Assembly (NCBI GenBank): GCA_963932465.1
Contig: OZ010791.1
Coordinates: 620,069,800-620,133,799, forward strand
Reading direction: 5' to 3'
DNA length: 64,000 nucleotides
Origin: Maratus speciosus
Lineage: Eukaryota; Arthropoda; Arachnida; Araneae; Salticidae
Position 1 is the first letter of the stretch, and each line of letters starts with the position of its first letter. The translations under genes were made by a program, and so were the position numbers. The notes beneath the pieces were generated by a model, which saw only the letters and a list, made by a program, of their open reading frames with translations, did not search any database and was not told the origin of the DNA. This document shows positions 24,580 through 36,787 of this stretch, piece by piece.

Positions 24580-25020
24580 TGGGTAGGCGCAAATTAGCAG
24601 ATATGGAAAAATAAAAAGAGCGACGCCGAAATGAAAATCGTCTTGCAAAACAAAAATCGAGATCTTCAACTCATTATGTAGCCCATGAAAATCGATTACA
24701 GAATAAAAGACGAACGCGAAAGAGGAAAATCTAATGTTTAATCGGTTGATAGTAAAAGGCCATGTCTCGAGGGGCTCCAATCCACTAGCCACGGCGTTTT
24801 ACAATCGGTCGATTCTAACCCGGAAAAATTGAGCTCAACGTAGATAATTTGTCGCAATCTGTGGATGATTCGGTGGAACTGCTTTCGATTTGTAAACTGT
24901 TTTACTTCTCGAAACGGGACTTGGAGAGTTTATCGATGAAGGGTTTGGTCGTCTGAAGTTTGATCTTTGCGATCTGTTGTTGAAGAGGATGCGACGGAAA
25001 AAAAACATTCCAAATGGTCG
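24580..25020 (+). pseudogene. Degenerate coding remnant, probably of a transposon
   Basis: Open stretches interrupted by stops read MGRRKLADMEK (stop) KERRRNENRLAKQKSR and, further on, NLSQSVDDSVELLSICKL. The first is very basic and charged, the second has ordinary soluble-protein composition, and the DNA is less AT-rich than the neighbourhood. No family recognised. It could be the N-terminal part of an old mobile-element protein. Confidence 0.25.
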
Positions 25021-25055
25021 TTGTAATCTATTAAATTACAATTTTTATATTATTT

Positions 25056-25085
25056 TAATTATTATTATTATTATTATTATTATTT
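25056..25085. repeat. (ATT)n microsatellite
   Basis: About nine ATT units. Confidence 0.9.
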
Positions 25086-26734
25086 TGCTGCCCTGTATAG
25101 GATCTATAGAATTAATACACACCAAGTAGTATGCAAAAAATCAGTTAAATTTAAATGTGCATACCACAATTGAAAACGCACTTTGCAGCAATTACCGCTC
25201 ATAGGCAGTAAGAGAATATTCTTGTGCTATTGAATGTCATTTCTGTTTAGATAAATCAGATAAACTAGAAGAAACTGGCTTGTTTAGATAATCCAGAAAC
25301 GATCCACAAGTCATAACTTTTACGATCTTAATAAAGAAAGTTTCACACGAAGATTAACAAACTCAAAATCAAAATTTTATTAAAATGGCTTCACCTTTTG
25401 AGTAACATTCATTAAAAAACTTATTCCTAATAAAACATTGTGAAACCCTATATTCATCTAGAATTTTCTCACAAAGTAATAATTCTAAATGATTCGCAAG
25501 CCAAAAGTAATGAAATACCGGAAGAAATCCAGAACACTGGGCTTCATCATTTACACTCGGCTAAATGAATGAAGTGCGATTTTGTTTTGGTTTCATCTCC
25601 ACTGATGTCCAATTAATCATCGATTCCAAGGTGGTAGGGATAAAATACTGATTGATTATCGATTGTTTATCAGTTCCCTATCGAAGAGTCCTAATAGAAC
25701 GTGAGAAAGAAGTAAAATTGATCAGTCGTAAATGATTTGGGTCATTAATAACGAAAATGAAACATAAAAGCGAAGTGACATTGCCTTAATTTGACTGGCT
25801 TGATTAAAGAAGTCGCATTCAATTGCAAAATTAATCTTCCCAGAAGCAAAAATACCGATCTCCAAAACACTAATGAAGTTGATTTTGTTAATCAAGTAGG
25901 CTCGGTCAAACCGCAATTCTCTGAAATCCGGACACGCTGGTGATAATCATTTTCGATGTTTCCGAAAGTAACAGACAATCGACAAATTTATGTAACAAAA
26001 TATTTAATTTTATGAATAAGACAATATTTTGAAATTAATGACACAGTTGCAATTGATTAAAATATGTTTTATAAGAATGTTTTATAAAGAATTTATATAT
26101 ATATATATATATATTGGAAAAGAATTTTTTTAATTATGGCCATTTTTTCCCCCCATTCCGACCAAAAAATCAGAGTTCTAACTTTTTACGGCTGCTCTTT
26201 CATCTTCACCTAACACTTCATTTATAATGGCTGTTTCATAATAATGGAATCCATCAGTTCATCCAAAGAAAATGATCCATTCCAAAGGTAGAAGTTCGAT
26301 TGAAAAAAAAAAACTAATATTTTGAGCAGAAAAAAGAGGCTACACCTGCAATTTCATTAAATAGAATCACATAGCTGCCAATGTGTACTGTTTTGTAACC
26401 TCTAAAATTTAATACAAATTTTTGCCCTATTTAATCGTTGACAATGGTTAGATTTCTACGATTGAATTTGCCAAAATTTACTGGTAAGTTTTAGTGGTGA
26501 GAAAAAAACTTAGAAATTGATAGCTATGCAGTAACGTAATACTGCAGCAAAAAAACTGCAGCAAAATTGACATTTAACAAACAAAAATCTATCAAGAACT
26601 TTTCAAATAAATAATTTCATTCCCCGTTTTTCTTAAAAGTAATGGAAATGTGCATCAAAAAAATATTACTAGTACCATAAAAATGAATGAAGTGAAAATT
26701 TATATTTCATCTCCTTAGTGGGTACCGATTTGTG
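25086..26734. other. Non-coding, no gene seen
   Basis: AT-rich with a TA microsatellite at 26096-26114. The segment 26467-26485 (GGCAAAATTTACTGGTAA) is an inverted match to 4031-4050. Confidence 0.4.
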
Positions 26735-26815
26735 TCAATCCGGTTTATCCGAGGTTTTTGCTTATCCGAGGTGAGCTTGCTCCATATAGACTCGGATAAT
26801 CGGGACTCTACTGTA
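26735..26815. mobile_element. pogo/Tigger-like terminal fragment
   Basis: CTTATCCGAGG ... CTCGGATAATCGGGACTCTACTGTA is of the kind seen at Tigger-type transposon ends (rc TACAGTAGAGTCCCGATTATCC). Only about 80 bp remain, with no transposase. Confidence 0.5.
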
Positions 26816-27379
26816 TTTTAAAAATAAGAATGCATTCCAAGGCAATAGTTCTAACATTAGCGGGGGAAAGGGGAGGGGAATTAAGATATCGCTGACCAAC
26901 AAGCCTTTGAATGGTGGAATTAAATCTAATAAAAAATATATATAATGTACAACTGTCAGAGACATACGATAACCTCGACGACCGATTTGATATAAAAATT
27001 CCTTAATGTTATTCTTATTTTTCTGAAACGAAAAAAGTAGCATTGAATTGATACTTCTGTAAATGTAACTTTGTATTTTGTCACTTCAAAAAGTATAACT
27101 AATTTTGTTAATCTCACATTGGCATAAATCGTGAAAAGATGGGGAAATTTTCACGTACAATGAAGTCTCGTTAATGCGTTTTCGCTTACCACATATATTC
27201 GGTTAATGAGGACAACTTCATTTTCTCCAACATTTTCCATGTGCAATTGCTCTAATGACAAGCGTGCTACACATCGGATAATGTGAGCAATATTTTCACA
27301 AACTGACAAGGCAGAATCGAATGTACGAAACTTGTTTCGTACATTATTTTTTCAACAGCAACTAAGGCTATTGAGATCA
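26816..27379. other. Non-coding; another pogo-like end
   Basis: TACAATGAAGTCTCGTTAATGCG at 27156 resembles a second pogo-type terminus. No gene. Confidence 0.35.
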
Positions 27380-27745
27380 TTCTCAATGGCTGTGATGAAA
27401 AGAATGAAAATATTCAAATTCCACCACGAAAAAGGTGTGAGGTTTAAAAACTGCTAATAGTAGGGTTTGAAATGTCGTGAAATGTGGATCCAGCTCGATT
27501 GACGTGCCAAGTTTGATATTTTTGTTGTATTGTGAAGGTTTTGACATGTGGATTCCAAATACCTTAGGTGCCATTTTTTATACACATTTTTGGTTGGTGA
27601 TTTTCAAGATGGCGTCCGAGATGGCTGCCATTTACTGACTTCTTTAATATTTGAGGCACATTATTGACCAATATGTCAAATTATATGTTTTCAGGGTCAA
27701 GAAATACAAATATATAATAAAATTAGGAATAAATTGAGTTCCTGA
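27380..27745. repeat. Left TIR of the split DNA element
   Basis: Inverted partner of 45035-45400; see the element entry for shared blocks. The inner boundary lies near the AAATTAGGAATAAATTG / AAATAGGTCTGAATTG match. Confidence 0.65.
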
Positions 27746-27924
27746 AGTGTTTTAAGCGATAGGATGCAAATAAAGCACAAAAATATGAAAGACATTAGAT
27801 ATACTAGCGTTTTATTAACCAGTTATACACAACCAAAGTATTTAACTGAAATAACATAAATTATTGAAGATATTGAACAAAATTATCAAAAACAGCATTT
27901 GTATGTATATACAGTACTGGGATG

Positions 27925-28929
27925 CTATATATCATTTTCTGAATCACTGCTATCGCTGTGATGATATTGATAGTCCTTTGTATTGTTGCAGTCTCTGCAT
28001 TTGCAAAGGGTAGAACAAACCAGAGAATTCTTTAAGCAAGAACATTTCCCAACTGTACATGTTCTCTTACACTCATATTTCCCAAGCTCGATAACTCCTT
28101 TGGGCGTAGGTAACTCCAGGCATTTGACTGGATAAATTATTCCTTCGCTATTTTTTCCCCAACCATTGCCAATAAGTGGGGGTATTGTAGGTCGAGGATT
28201 TCTATAGCCCTTTCCAATGGTGCAAATTAAGTTGGATCTTAGAATATGTGACTTCAGTGCTCGAAGGGTTGATGGTAATTTCTCCCCCTCGAAACTTTTA
28301 GTTCTGAAAAGATGCTATCTTAACTCTGAAATCCTTTAAAAATTATTATTTTTCAAATATGTCCAGTCGGTGAAATTTTCAAACAACGACAGATTGGATA
28401 ATGGATCAACATTAGGTTCCCCAAGTTCTTGAAAAGCTGTTATAATATTATCACCACACTGAAGATTGATATTACACTTTTATCCACTTCTGTTTTGAAA
28501 TGCCTACAAATTTTCCTGCCCAGTCCCCACCAGTATATGAATGTAAACCTAGTAAACCTTTTGCTTTTATGAGCACCTATTGCTCGACATCTTTCATTAA
28601 TATTAATTTTTCTGTGTTTGTTGCCTCGATCAGTAACAAAATTGATTTCACTGCTTACTAGATGACTTGAAACCAAGTCAATTAGATATATGAAAATGTC
28701 AGTATCTTGCGAAAATACATCGATCTCCTAATTATCATGATGGTTCACTATATCAAGTACATGAAGATGTATAATGGTGTCTGCTTCTTTATGTGTATGA
28801 TCATATAATTCTGAATCAAAAACATTCGCGTGGTTACTGTATGCCTTACTGCCAAAAATGACAACAATTTTCTTCTCACTAGCAGCAAAAACCTGTAGTA
28901 ATTTATTCACAAGATACTCAGTCAGCGGA
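27925..28929 (-). pseudogene. C-terminal half of a broken transposon gene (acidic motifs, Cys-rich tail)
   Basis: Reading leftward from the Gypsy LTR, an open frame gives NKLLQVFAASEKKIVVIFGS then HKEADTIIHLHV. An in-frame TAG (28728) follows, then SQDTDIFIYLIDL and TDRGNKHRKININERCRAIG, after which stops and a frame change interrupt. The frame reopens at about 28294 and runs 120 codons to TAG at 27925-27927: LPSTLRALKSHILRSNL, a PP.IGNGWG block, a C-rich segment (CKRTC..GKCSC...VCSTLCKCRDC) and an acidic Ser/Asp tail. Separate EADT and DTD acidic motifs resemble the metal-binding residues of PIN/FEN-like nucleases; that fold is my inference. I recall similar proteins as uncharacterised, repeat-associated families in animals. 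Decayed and non-functional. Confidence 0.6.
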
Positions 28930-30606
28930 TGCTGGACAGATAATTACACCTGTTTATTTTCTATTTAATTTACCTCCAAAATTGTTAATTGGTCCAAATC
29001 ATCCAAGCAACCTCATAGTAAATTGGTATATAATTTTATATACCTTAGATAAATTCAAATAACATAAGTGATCGTAATTACATAATTCTAGTAGAAGAGC
29101 AACGCGAAGCTTTAATAAAATTAAATTAAAATTCGCGTCAAAATGTAATTATTAAATTTAAATAATTACGAATAAAATTAAGAGTTTGCGTTATGAATTA
29201 TTTAGACGAACTCTTCCACTTATGAATTAAACTAAAATTTAAGCTGTAAAAATAAATTGACACACCTTAAACATTATCAATTAAATAATTACAGAAACTT
29301 TTTAAAACTTGATTAAATATTTTATTTACATTGAACACTACTATATACAGAAATACATAATATTAATTCAAAAAAAAGAAAGCAACACTTTTGTTTGCTT
29401 CTCATTATTTTATGTATATTTAATCTTTAAAAAAAAAAAACAATATTTTCATGTACTCTAATTATTATATTTTTTTCTTTTTGCTAAAAGAATAATTCTC
29501 TTTCATTTTTAAATTACCTTAATTTTATTTACTTATCGGTTTTGTCGGATCTCAGATTACTCTCTACCATAAAATATCAGAAAGGTATATTTATGATTTT
29601 TCATATGATCTTAAGTGGTAAAAGAAAAAGTTTAAAGTAGTACCTTTTTTTAATATACGGGATGGTGGCCTTTATTCATCAAATTCAGAGTTGTCGCGTT
29701 GCTTAGGATCATATTCATATGTCATCAGGAATTCGCTTCGTATCAGAGCGGCAACATCGGGATGGCAGGATGCATAGCTACGGACCTCTGTAGATCAATC
29801 CAATTTATTTTAACATCAGGAAGACATCCTCAATTAGGCTTGCTTCGGCTCACTCCGATATGTACATCAGGAAGACATCCTCAATTAGGCTTGATTAGGC
29901 TCGCTCCGATATGTCCATCTCGCCTGGGCATTACTAGGGCTTTTTGGATTCATTGCACGGGCTTTCAGGAGAGCTCCTGCGTCCTCTACATCTTTTTTCA
30001 GACTCTCTTTTTCAAACCTTATTCTTCTTGCACACCAACTCCTGCAGTGGGTGGAACTATTTTTGTCTAGTCCACTGTTATTGGATGTGAGAAGATTTTG
30101 CATTATTCTTCGATAGGCCTATTAGCTAACAGTCTGCAAATGGCCCCTTACATATACTTTAATATTATTATCTGCCTTAAAGTTTGGGTGGTCTGAAAAG
30201 CCATAAATTTATCCCAACACTTTTATTGAGGCCATAAATTTATTCCAACGTTTTTATTATTTTACGATTTCTAATTATACACCACTTTTCATTGGCTTGT
30301 CATAAAACGACACCATGGCGTCTGGCTATTGTTGTTGTCTGAGATCCGAACTCTATTCAACATTATACATTCATTTTACAATACAACATTTTTTTTAAAT
30401 ATATATTTAATATTTAAAATCAACTTAATAATTTTTGTATGAACTTACACTCCTATTTTACTTAAATATATAAACATTATAATTTTACACTCATAATTAT
30501 ATTTTATAAAAAATATTTATACAAACAGAAATAACAAATTACGCAATTTTACTTTGATTTAACCAACATGGTGCGGGAACATATCATTGTTATATGTTGC
30601 CCAGCA
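28930..30606 (-). repeat. Gypsy LTR (3-prime LTR in coding orientation)
   Basis: Begins TGCTGGACAG and ends TTGCCCAGCA on the plus strand. Nearly identical to 41953-43630; differences include C/A in GCTTCGGCTC versus GCTTAGGCTC and length changes in A runs. Confidence 0.9.
29813..29914. repeat. 51-bp tandem duplication inside the LTR
   Basis: Two consecutive 51-bp units starting ACATCAGGAAGACATCC, differing at a few bases. The same duplication is present in the other LTR (about 42836-42937), so it predates insertion and is part of the family LTR, possibly a regulatory repeat. Confidence 0.85.
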
Positions 30607-32061
30607 TCTCTCCCGGTCGTCAGAAAAAAAAAAATAAAAACTGATTGCTGGTTTTATTTTTTTTATTTTTTTTTTGTAAAGCATAAAAGACTGTACGTGT
30701 CCATATGACTGTGTATCTACACAGTTTTTGAACTAAGTCTGTAAAGTTCAATTATCAATGGTTCTGGTATATTTTATAAGAAGTTCTTCTATTTTTTCAT
30801 AACAGAAAGTTCAACACATGATAGCATAGTTGTCTGTTGACATTCACATTTATAGAAGACCTCTGTACTGAAAATCTGACGTCTTTCTCGAAGCCTTTTT
30901 TCTTTACCACACACATGTTTAATAATTTTGTAACTTTACAGTTTAAGTGCCCAAAATACATTCAAAGCTATAATTTTGTATGAAACTAATATGCCGAAAT
31001 AAACCTAATTAGAAGAAAAATAATGGCATACACATTTGACATATTATTTCCTCACATATAACCTTATGACACAGTGTTTCATTTAAAACACATTTTATAC
31101 TGAATAAAAGTAAATACAATGCTTGTCGTATGACATGTTATTTTTCACATAATTAATCTGATGTATTCAAATTATAATCAGAAAAATATTGTATACAAAC
31201 TGGTTACATTATTTTATTTATTTATTTGTTACTTCTAACATGCATGATACGTCAACATATACAAGCTATTTCATCTCCTTTAATATATTATTAAGTAATG
31301 CTTTCCAACTTTACCCGATACGAGAAAAAAAAAAGAAGAAGAAGAAGGAGAGGAAAATAAAACCAGTTTTTGACCGTCCCCGATCCTTTCGAAACGAGGG
31401 GTTGGTCAAGCTACTAATCACCTTCTGCGAGGTGATTTGTGCTGTGACAAACTTTTATGACTACCAAAAGTATGTATTTAAAACCATTTCATGCTTGTAA
31501 TTACCTTATTAATTAGTATAATTTCTTGATATACTTTCCTCTTAACTAACTGTGCATGCCTGTATGTAATTTTAAACATAATCTATGCATAAACAGTGTA
31601 TGTATTTGTATCATATCTAATGTAAACCTGCTTTTTTTATTATTTTGTAGGGGAAAATGGCGATTCTAGCATTTGAATTCTCCTGCCTCATACTGCGACT
31701 GAAGCGAGCGTGGCTTTTTATGCTGTCAGGTTCAAATCTAAACCAAATTGCCTTTCAGGATTTAAAAAAAAATGCATATAATTTTCTTTAACTGATTACA
31801 TTGTATATTTTTAGAACTTTCTAACAAACACAAATTTTGATTCATGATATTGTTTACTATTAAAATGTAAACAACACGGAAATATGACTTCTACAGCCTC
31901 TCAAAATGCAAAATATGCATTACGCTGACCTTAAAAATGCACCTTCATTTAATACTATTAAATAGTGTTGTCAGAAAATGCCATTGACGAAGAAGAACAA
32001 TTTTTTTGTCTTTAATTATTATTTATTTAGCCAACAATTCTATCTTAAAAGATTGTTAAAT

Positions 32062-32069
32062 TTTCATAT

Positions 32070-32120
<51 letters not shown>
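32062..32120. repeat. (ATTT)n microsatellite with T run
   Basis: About eleven TTTA units followed by a T homopolymer. Confidence 0.9.
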
Positions 32121-32122
<2 letters not shown>

Positions 32123-32299
32123 GTGAATGAAATAAAAATTTATTCAAAAATTAATTTATCATTAACATTCCGTATGTGAATTCTACTGTCTAAACTTTAA
32201 TGATATGTTTAAAAAGTAAAAGATACTAAATTATTATTATTAATCAAACATTAATAATTATTATTTAATTATAAAAAAAATGTACTTAATACACTTGTA

Positions 32300-32305
<6 letters not shown>

Positions 32306-32336
<31 letters not shown>
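32306..32336. repeat. Poly-A run (31 A)
   Basis: Uninterrupted A homopolymer within the Gypsy interior; no associated element recognised. Confidence 0.9.
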
Positions 32337-32337
<1 letters not shown>

Positions 32338-33387
32338 CAAATGATAATTACTACGTAACATCGTATGCAGCCATCTATGAGTACCCGGCCGGACCAAAGA
32401 ACTTCTGCCAGCAGAAAAAATCTTTGTATACTCACAAACAACCACATCCAATTTTTTTTTATAGATCAAGTTTTTAAAATAATTACTGTACGTACTATAA
32501 AAAAAATTAAGTAAATAAATTTATTAAGCCATACTACATATTTTAATAAAAATAAGGCCAATATATATAAATATATTTATTTATTTATTTTGTTTCCTTA
32601 TGTTAAATTGGCCAAATTATATAAAAAAAATTTATGAACTCACACACTCAAATTTATCAATCCTATGTATATTTATATGTGTTTAATTTAGAATTGCATT
32701 TAATTCTAAGGGAAAGTAAAGAGAAAAAAAATGCTTAAATTCTAAAATAACATAAATTTATAAAATATTTTATTTAAAAAAAAAAAAAATCTAATTTCTA
32801 GCTGATTTCAGCAAGATGTCATTTAATATTTATATTAAATAATTTTGCTAATACATTTTATTAATTATTAAATTTGCATATTTTTATATATGCAATAAAA
32901 ATATAATAGTCTTACATAAAATTTTACACTACAACGTTATTAATTAATTTAACTTGAATTTAAGCCTACTTTAATTCTAATTGAATACCGTTAATAAAAG
33001 TAAATTAGCTTATCAAGTTAAATATAATATAAACTATGTTTGTCTAATGTTAATTTTGCTGAAAATTCCATAAATTTTAACTGTAAATGCTAATTGCTAT
33101 ACCTTTTGTTATTTATTTTGAAAACAACACCAACTTATATTTTTATTTATTATTTTTTTTATTAAATCTAGGAACTATACACTGAGCTAGACACTCCATA
33201 AATGTGTAAAACCTAAAAATCAAAAGTTTTCCTAAATAAAACTCAAAATGCTGCTTTTTACAATATAATATTACTAATTTTATTGTTTCTGAGCATAACA
33301 TCTAGTAATTATACCATACTTAATTTTTTCTTCGATTCCTTTTTCAGCCAAGAATCCTGAAGTTTATGCCTAAGTGATGACCTTGAT

Positions 33388-33403
33388 TTACCTTGATGAA
33401 TTG
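33388..33403. repeat. 16-bp direct repeat, left
   Basis: TTACCTTGATGAATTG, exactly repeated at 35092-35107 on the far side of the GC-rich segment; read as a target-site duplication. Confidence 0.85.
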
Positions 33404-35091
33404 TGGCCGCCCCTCCGGGTGGTTCCGAACCGACCCCTTGAGTGGGGGAGGAGACCGGAAGCTCGGCAGAGTTCGTTGTGTACGAATGCGAGGGGGCCGG
33501 ATGGGGACGATTCGCCACCTCCTCGAGTGACCTGCGGTCGACAGGCCAAGGGTCCGGTGGCCACGGGTAACGGACGTTGTGCATGGGGTGCGGGGGCCTT
33601 CGGGCTCGACCTACACGCATCCCCCGGCAGCCGGGTTCTCTGGCCAAGCCGGATAGCGACGCTCCATAGGTCGATCCCGGTGCCGGTCTAAGGGCCGGAC
33701 GGTGTCGCCGGGCAAAGACTAGCTAATGCGATAGGACCCCATCCACCAATTGACTAAGAGGGAGCCTGAAGTATGAGTGAGGGCTTTGTAGAGGAAAGTC
33801 CTCGGTGCTCGCTAGTGACGACGGGGCTCGCGGGAACGCCATGCAGGGACTCCCGGAGCAACCGAAGGGCGAGGGTTCCGGACAGCGCCCAGGTTACTTT
33901 ATGACTTGGGTGGCTCATCCCTCCGAGGACCTCAGCTGGAGCAGTTGTGAGCCGACCCTTAGGGTGGTAGGGTTTGGCGGTGCCCCCGTTGACCAAGGAG
34001 CGGTCGCGTGGGGAGGCCAGTATGGTTCTGGTTGCTCCATGTCGTGCCGTGACCCATGGGAGGGGGTCGGCCGGCAGGTCCACCATCGAACGCTATTCCC
34101 GCAGGGAAACGGGCCGGAGGCTCGCCGGTAACGCGGCGGCTCATCGTGCCTCAGGTGAACTCTTGGTCCGATCCAGGTCCTCCGTGTCTATGCGGTACCG
34201 GAGTTTGCCTCGCCTGGTGATGAGGACCTAGAGGTGTCTCCACCTAACTTTCGAACGCACTAACAAAGGTAGCGGTCGGTCACTGCACGGGGTCAGGGGT
34301 CTTCGGGCCTGGGTACCCTCGACGGCCGTGAGGTAAGGTAGTGGTGGGCGGGCTTCTGTCGGCCTCCGCTGGCTTCTCTGTCCTAGGATGGAGTCGAGTC
34401 GGTGGGGGCTGGCGGGACTCCGTTCCATCCAACCCCCTAGCGAGGCGGAGTCTATTCCGTCTAGGTGGAGCTTTCCGTGCCCGCCTGGGGTCGCTAACGG
34501 CACCTAGTCTGGGCCAACTGGCTCCCGGCGTGATCCGCGAGGGGTTCCGTCGGTTGAGCCGGGTGGACTGGGCGAAGAGCCAGGAGCTGGGTCGCTTTAC
34601 GGCCGGAGGGATTTTCCCCGTCCTCCCTGGTTTTCAAGCTAGGGGCACCTCACTAACTTTCCGATCGGCTGGCCCACAAAAATGTCTCTGCCGGAAAATG
34701 GTATCTGATCTTGGGGGCCTGTCCGTAAATTAAATTCGGGTCGGGAAGCCTCGGTTCGGCCCGTGGGCCCAGCGTCTTTATAGGCGTCTGGTTCCTGCGA
34801 TGGTTTGCGGGGTCTACCGGCTCGAGTAACCAAGTTTAGGGACCACTTGGTTTTTCTAGCTGGGTGGTGAGGACTGTCGTAGCGGCCGTTCGTCTCTTCT
34901 TGGGAATAGCCGTCACCGTGTGCGCTGGGCAGCGGTGTCGGTTTGACCGGAGTTGGCGCGGGGTTCCGCTCTGTTGGAGCTTGTCTGGCGGCGACCTTCG
35001 GGACGCGTCGCGGGGCTTGCTTCACGGGTGGTTCCTTGTGTCGACAAATGGGCCTGAAAAGGGCCTGGGACCGGAAGATGGACCCCCCGTC
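33404..35091. mobile_element. GC-rich insertion of unknown origin
   Basis: A 1688-bp segment of roughly 60% GC in an otherwise AT-rich element, bounded by an exact 16-bp duplication. A long duplication is typical of target-primed reverse transcription (LINE/SINE-type insertion), but neither end has a poly-A tail. Open frames exist on both strands (for example 34639-35025 minus, a Pro/Arg-rich 128-residue frame), as expected for GC-rich DNA, and none shows an RT or other motif I know. It does not match rRNA sequence that I recognise. The first 22 bases (GGCCGCCC CTCC GGGTGGTT) can fold into a hairpin. It may be a non-autonomous or internally deleted retroposon or a captured RNA copy; orientation is undetermined. 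Confidence 0.5.
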
Positions 35092-35107
35092 TTACCTTGA
35101 TGAATTG
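35092..35107. repeat. 16-bp direct repeat, right
   Basis: Exact copy of 33388-33403. Confidence 0.85.
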
Positions 35108-36081
35108 ATAAATAATTTTTCTACAAATATTTTGTTGGTGTTGGTGCATACCCAGCCGTAGGCCAAAATTGCACCCTATACAGAAAGCCTTTGGTGAGAA
35201 AATTTTAATTTTGCTTCAATTATTTATTTGTGTATTTTTTTTTACTATAATTTTGTGTGCAATCATATTGAAATAACTTGCCTTGTCCATTGTTATACAT
35301 ATATATGTTTTTTAAAAACCAATGTGCTACACCAAAATCCTTTTTTTAAATTTTTTATAACACTTTTGTTCATAAAACTTATCCCTGCTGTCTAAATTCT
35401 AGACTTTAGCATATAAGTTGTAATTGAACTACCGGAATAAATCTTAGTACTTTTTGCATATTTTATTATATTTAGGCTTATAGCTGACCGCTATCCTAAT
35501 ATAAAGTGCACTAATAATTTATTCCTTGTCAACCATATATTTATATAAGAAGAAAAAAAAATAAATATGAGTATGTTATAAAGCTGTTCTAACTACCCTG
35601 AACCTAATAGCTTACCCCTACTCATTTTAAAGAGTAATTCTGAAATTCTGTCATCTAAATTGTAAGGCCTTTATAGGCTTTATAGAAGACAGAAAAAAAT
35701 CTCTTTTGAAAATTACTCCAACATTATTCACTATTAAATTAATTAAGTTTTAATGTTATTTGGCTTTGTTAAGATTTTATATTTTCTAATTCATATTCGA
35801 AAAGAAAAAAAAATATATAACTTTTGCCTGGAGAGAAATATTTCACTGCTCCATTGAAGTTTTGTGAAGCACATTTCATAATTTTATAAGTATGTTTTCG
35901 GGTGCGCCCTGCACATTTGCTCAATATTGTAACCCTGAGACAAATTGGAGTTCCCATGTTCCTATCCTTTCTTATTATTATTTTGAATTTTAAAAAGGCA
36001 AGTTATTAATGTTGTTTCAATTTTTTTACCTAAAAGAGAAAAATTTATTTTTAAATTTTGAAAATTTTGAAATTCGATTAA
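35108..36081. other. Gypsy interior downstream of pol
   Basis: AT-rich, no coding frame recognised; lies between the integrase C-terminal ORF and the GC-rich insertion. Confidence 0.5.
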
Positions 36082-36744
36082 TTATGTATTTTGTTTTATT
36101 TTTAATACCAATTCATATCCCATGGATAATATTGGGGAGGGGGGAAAGGGTAATGATCTTGTATAACATCCCCGTATAAGTTTGTATATGGTGTATAACC
36201 ATATAACGACATTTTTATCATAATAATCTATTTGATACTTTAAATATGGGTCTACATTCTCAGAATATTTATTATTTTTTTTATAATACTTTTTAGTAAG
36301 TTTGTCACCCTTTTGACTCGTATTTTTGTTCAATTTGAACCAACAATTTTCAGTTAAGTGCGATTTTCTCTGACAAATGCCACATTTATTTTTGTAATTT
36401 TTATCACCCTTAATTTTTTTCTGAGACCCTTGTAAATTCGTAATTTCCGCCTCTGTATGACCTGTTGCATATTTCGGAGCGTACAGCTGATCCATATGTC
36501 GTTTGATCGGCTCTATTGATTTATCTGGAACATATTGTAATAAATAATTAAAGTTTCTAAACTTTTTAGTAACTTCGCAGGGTCCTTGAAATTTTGGCTC
36601 TAATACGCCTGGTTTTCCAATACATTTTAAATATACTGTTTGACCCAAATTTAAATCCTTTACTTTTTCGTATGCATCTTCATCTATATATTCTTGCATT
36701 ATTTTCTCCTGGTTTGCAAGGGATTGAATTTTGATTTCCTTCAT
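36082..36744 (-). pseudogene. Gypsy pol C-terminus: integrase tail plus CCHC zinc knuckle
   Basis: The 220-residue open frame begins in the integrase C-terminal region: residues 33-95 (LGQTVYLKCIGKPGV ... GPCEVTKKFRN ... IKRHMDQLYAP) resemble the SH3-like/GPY module that follows the integrase core in Gypsy elements. After a short charged linker, residues 121-134 (CGICQRKSHLTENC) form a C-x2-C-x4-H-x4-C zinc knuckle, the RNA-binding motif normally found in Gag nucleocapsid. The Gag ORF of this element has no such knuckle, only a basic Tyr/Asn-rich segment. The frame is offset from the integrase core ORF; the break lies near an A7 run at about 36815-36822. The last 50 residues have no recognisable domain. 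Confidence 0.7.
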
Positions 36745-36787
36745 ATGCTGTATTCTGCTTTTAACATAAGAGTGGGTATATATTTCC

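Larger units (their letters stand above)
30607..33387. other. Gypsy interior, non-coding 3-prime region
   Basis: Very AT-rich and without coding ORFs. Contains an (ATTT)n run at about 32062-32106 ending in a T run, and a 31-A run at 32306-32336. No env-like protein found. Confidence 0.5.

Noticed and set aside
29699..30103. Open frames inside the Gypsy LTR (repeated at 42721-43125)
   Set aside because: They occur in both LTRs on both strands and translate the 51-bp tandem unit; no protein motif. Treated as regulatory LTR sequence.
31640..31760. tRNA-like segment with GGTTCAAATCTAAACC
   Set aside because: B-box-like word present, but no A-box at proper distance and no cloverleaf.
33404..35091. 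GC-rich segment as rRNA gene fragment
   Set aside because: None of the conserved 18S, 5.8S or 28S landmark strings I know appears in either orientation.
33309..35161. Multiple overlapping open frames on both strands in the GC-rich segment
   Set aside because: GC-rich DNA is poor in stop codons; no frame shows a known domain, and overlapping frames on both strands cannot all be genes.
36082..36744. The CCHC frame as an independent small gene
   Set aside because: It continues the integrase C-terminal module and the break from the integrase core is a simple frame change at an A run.
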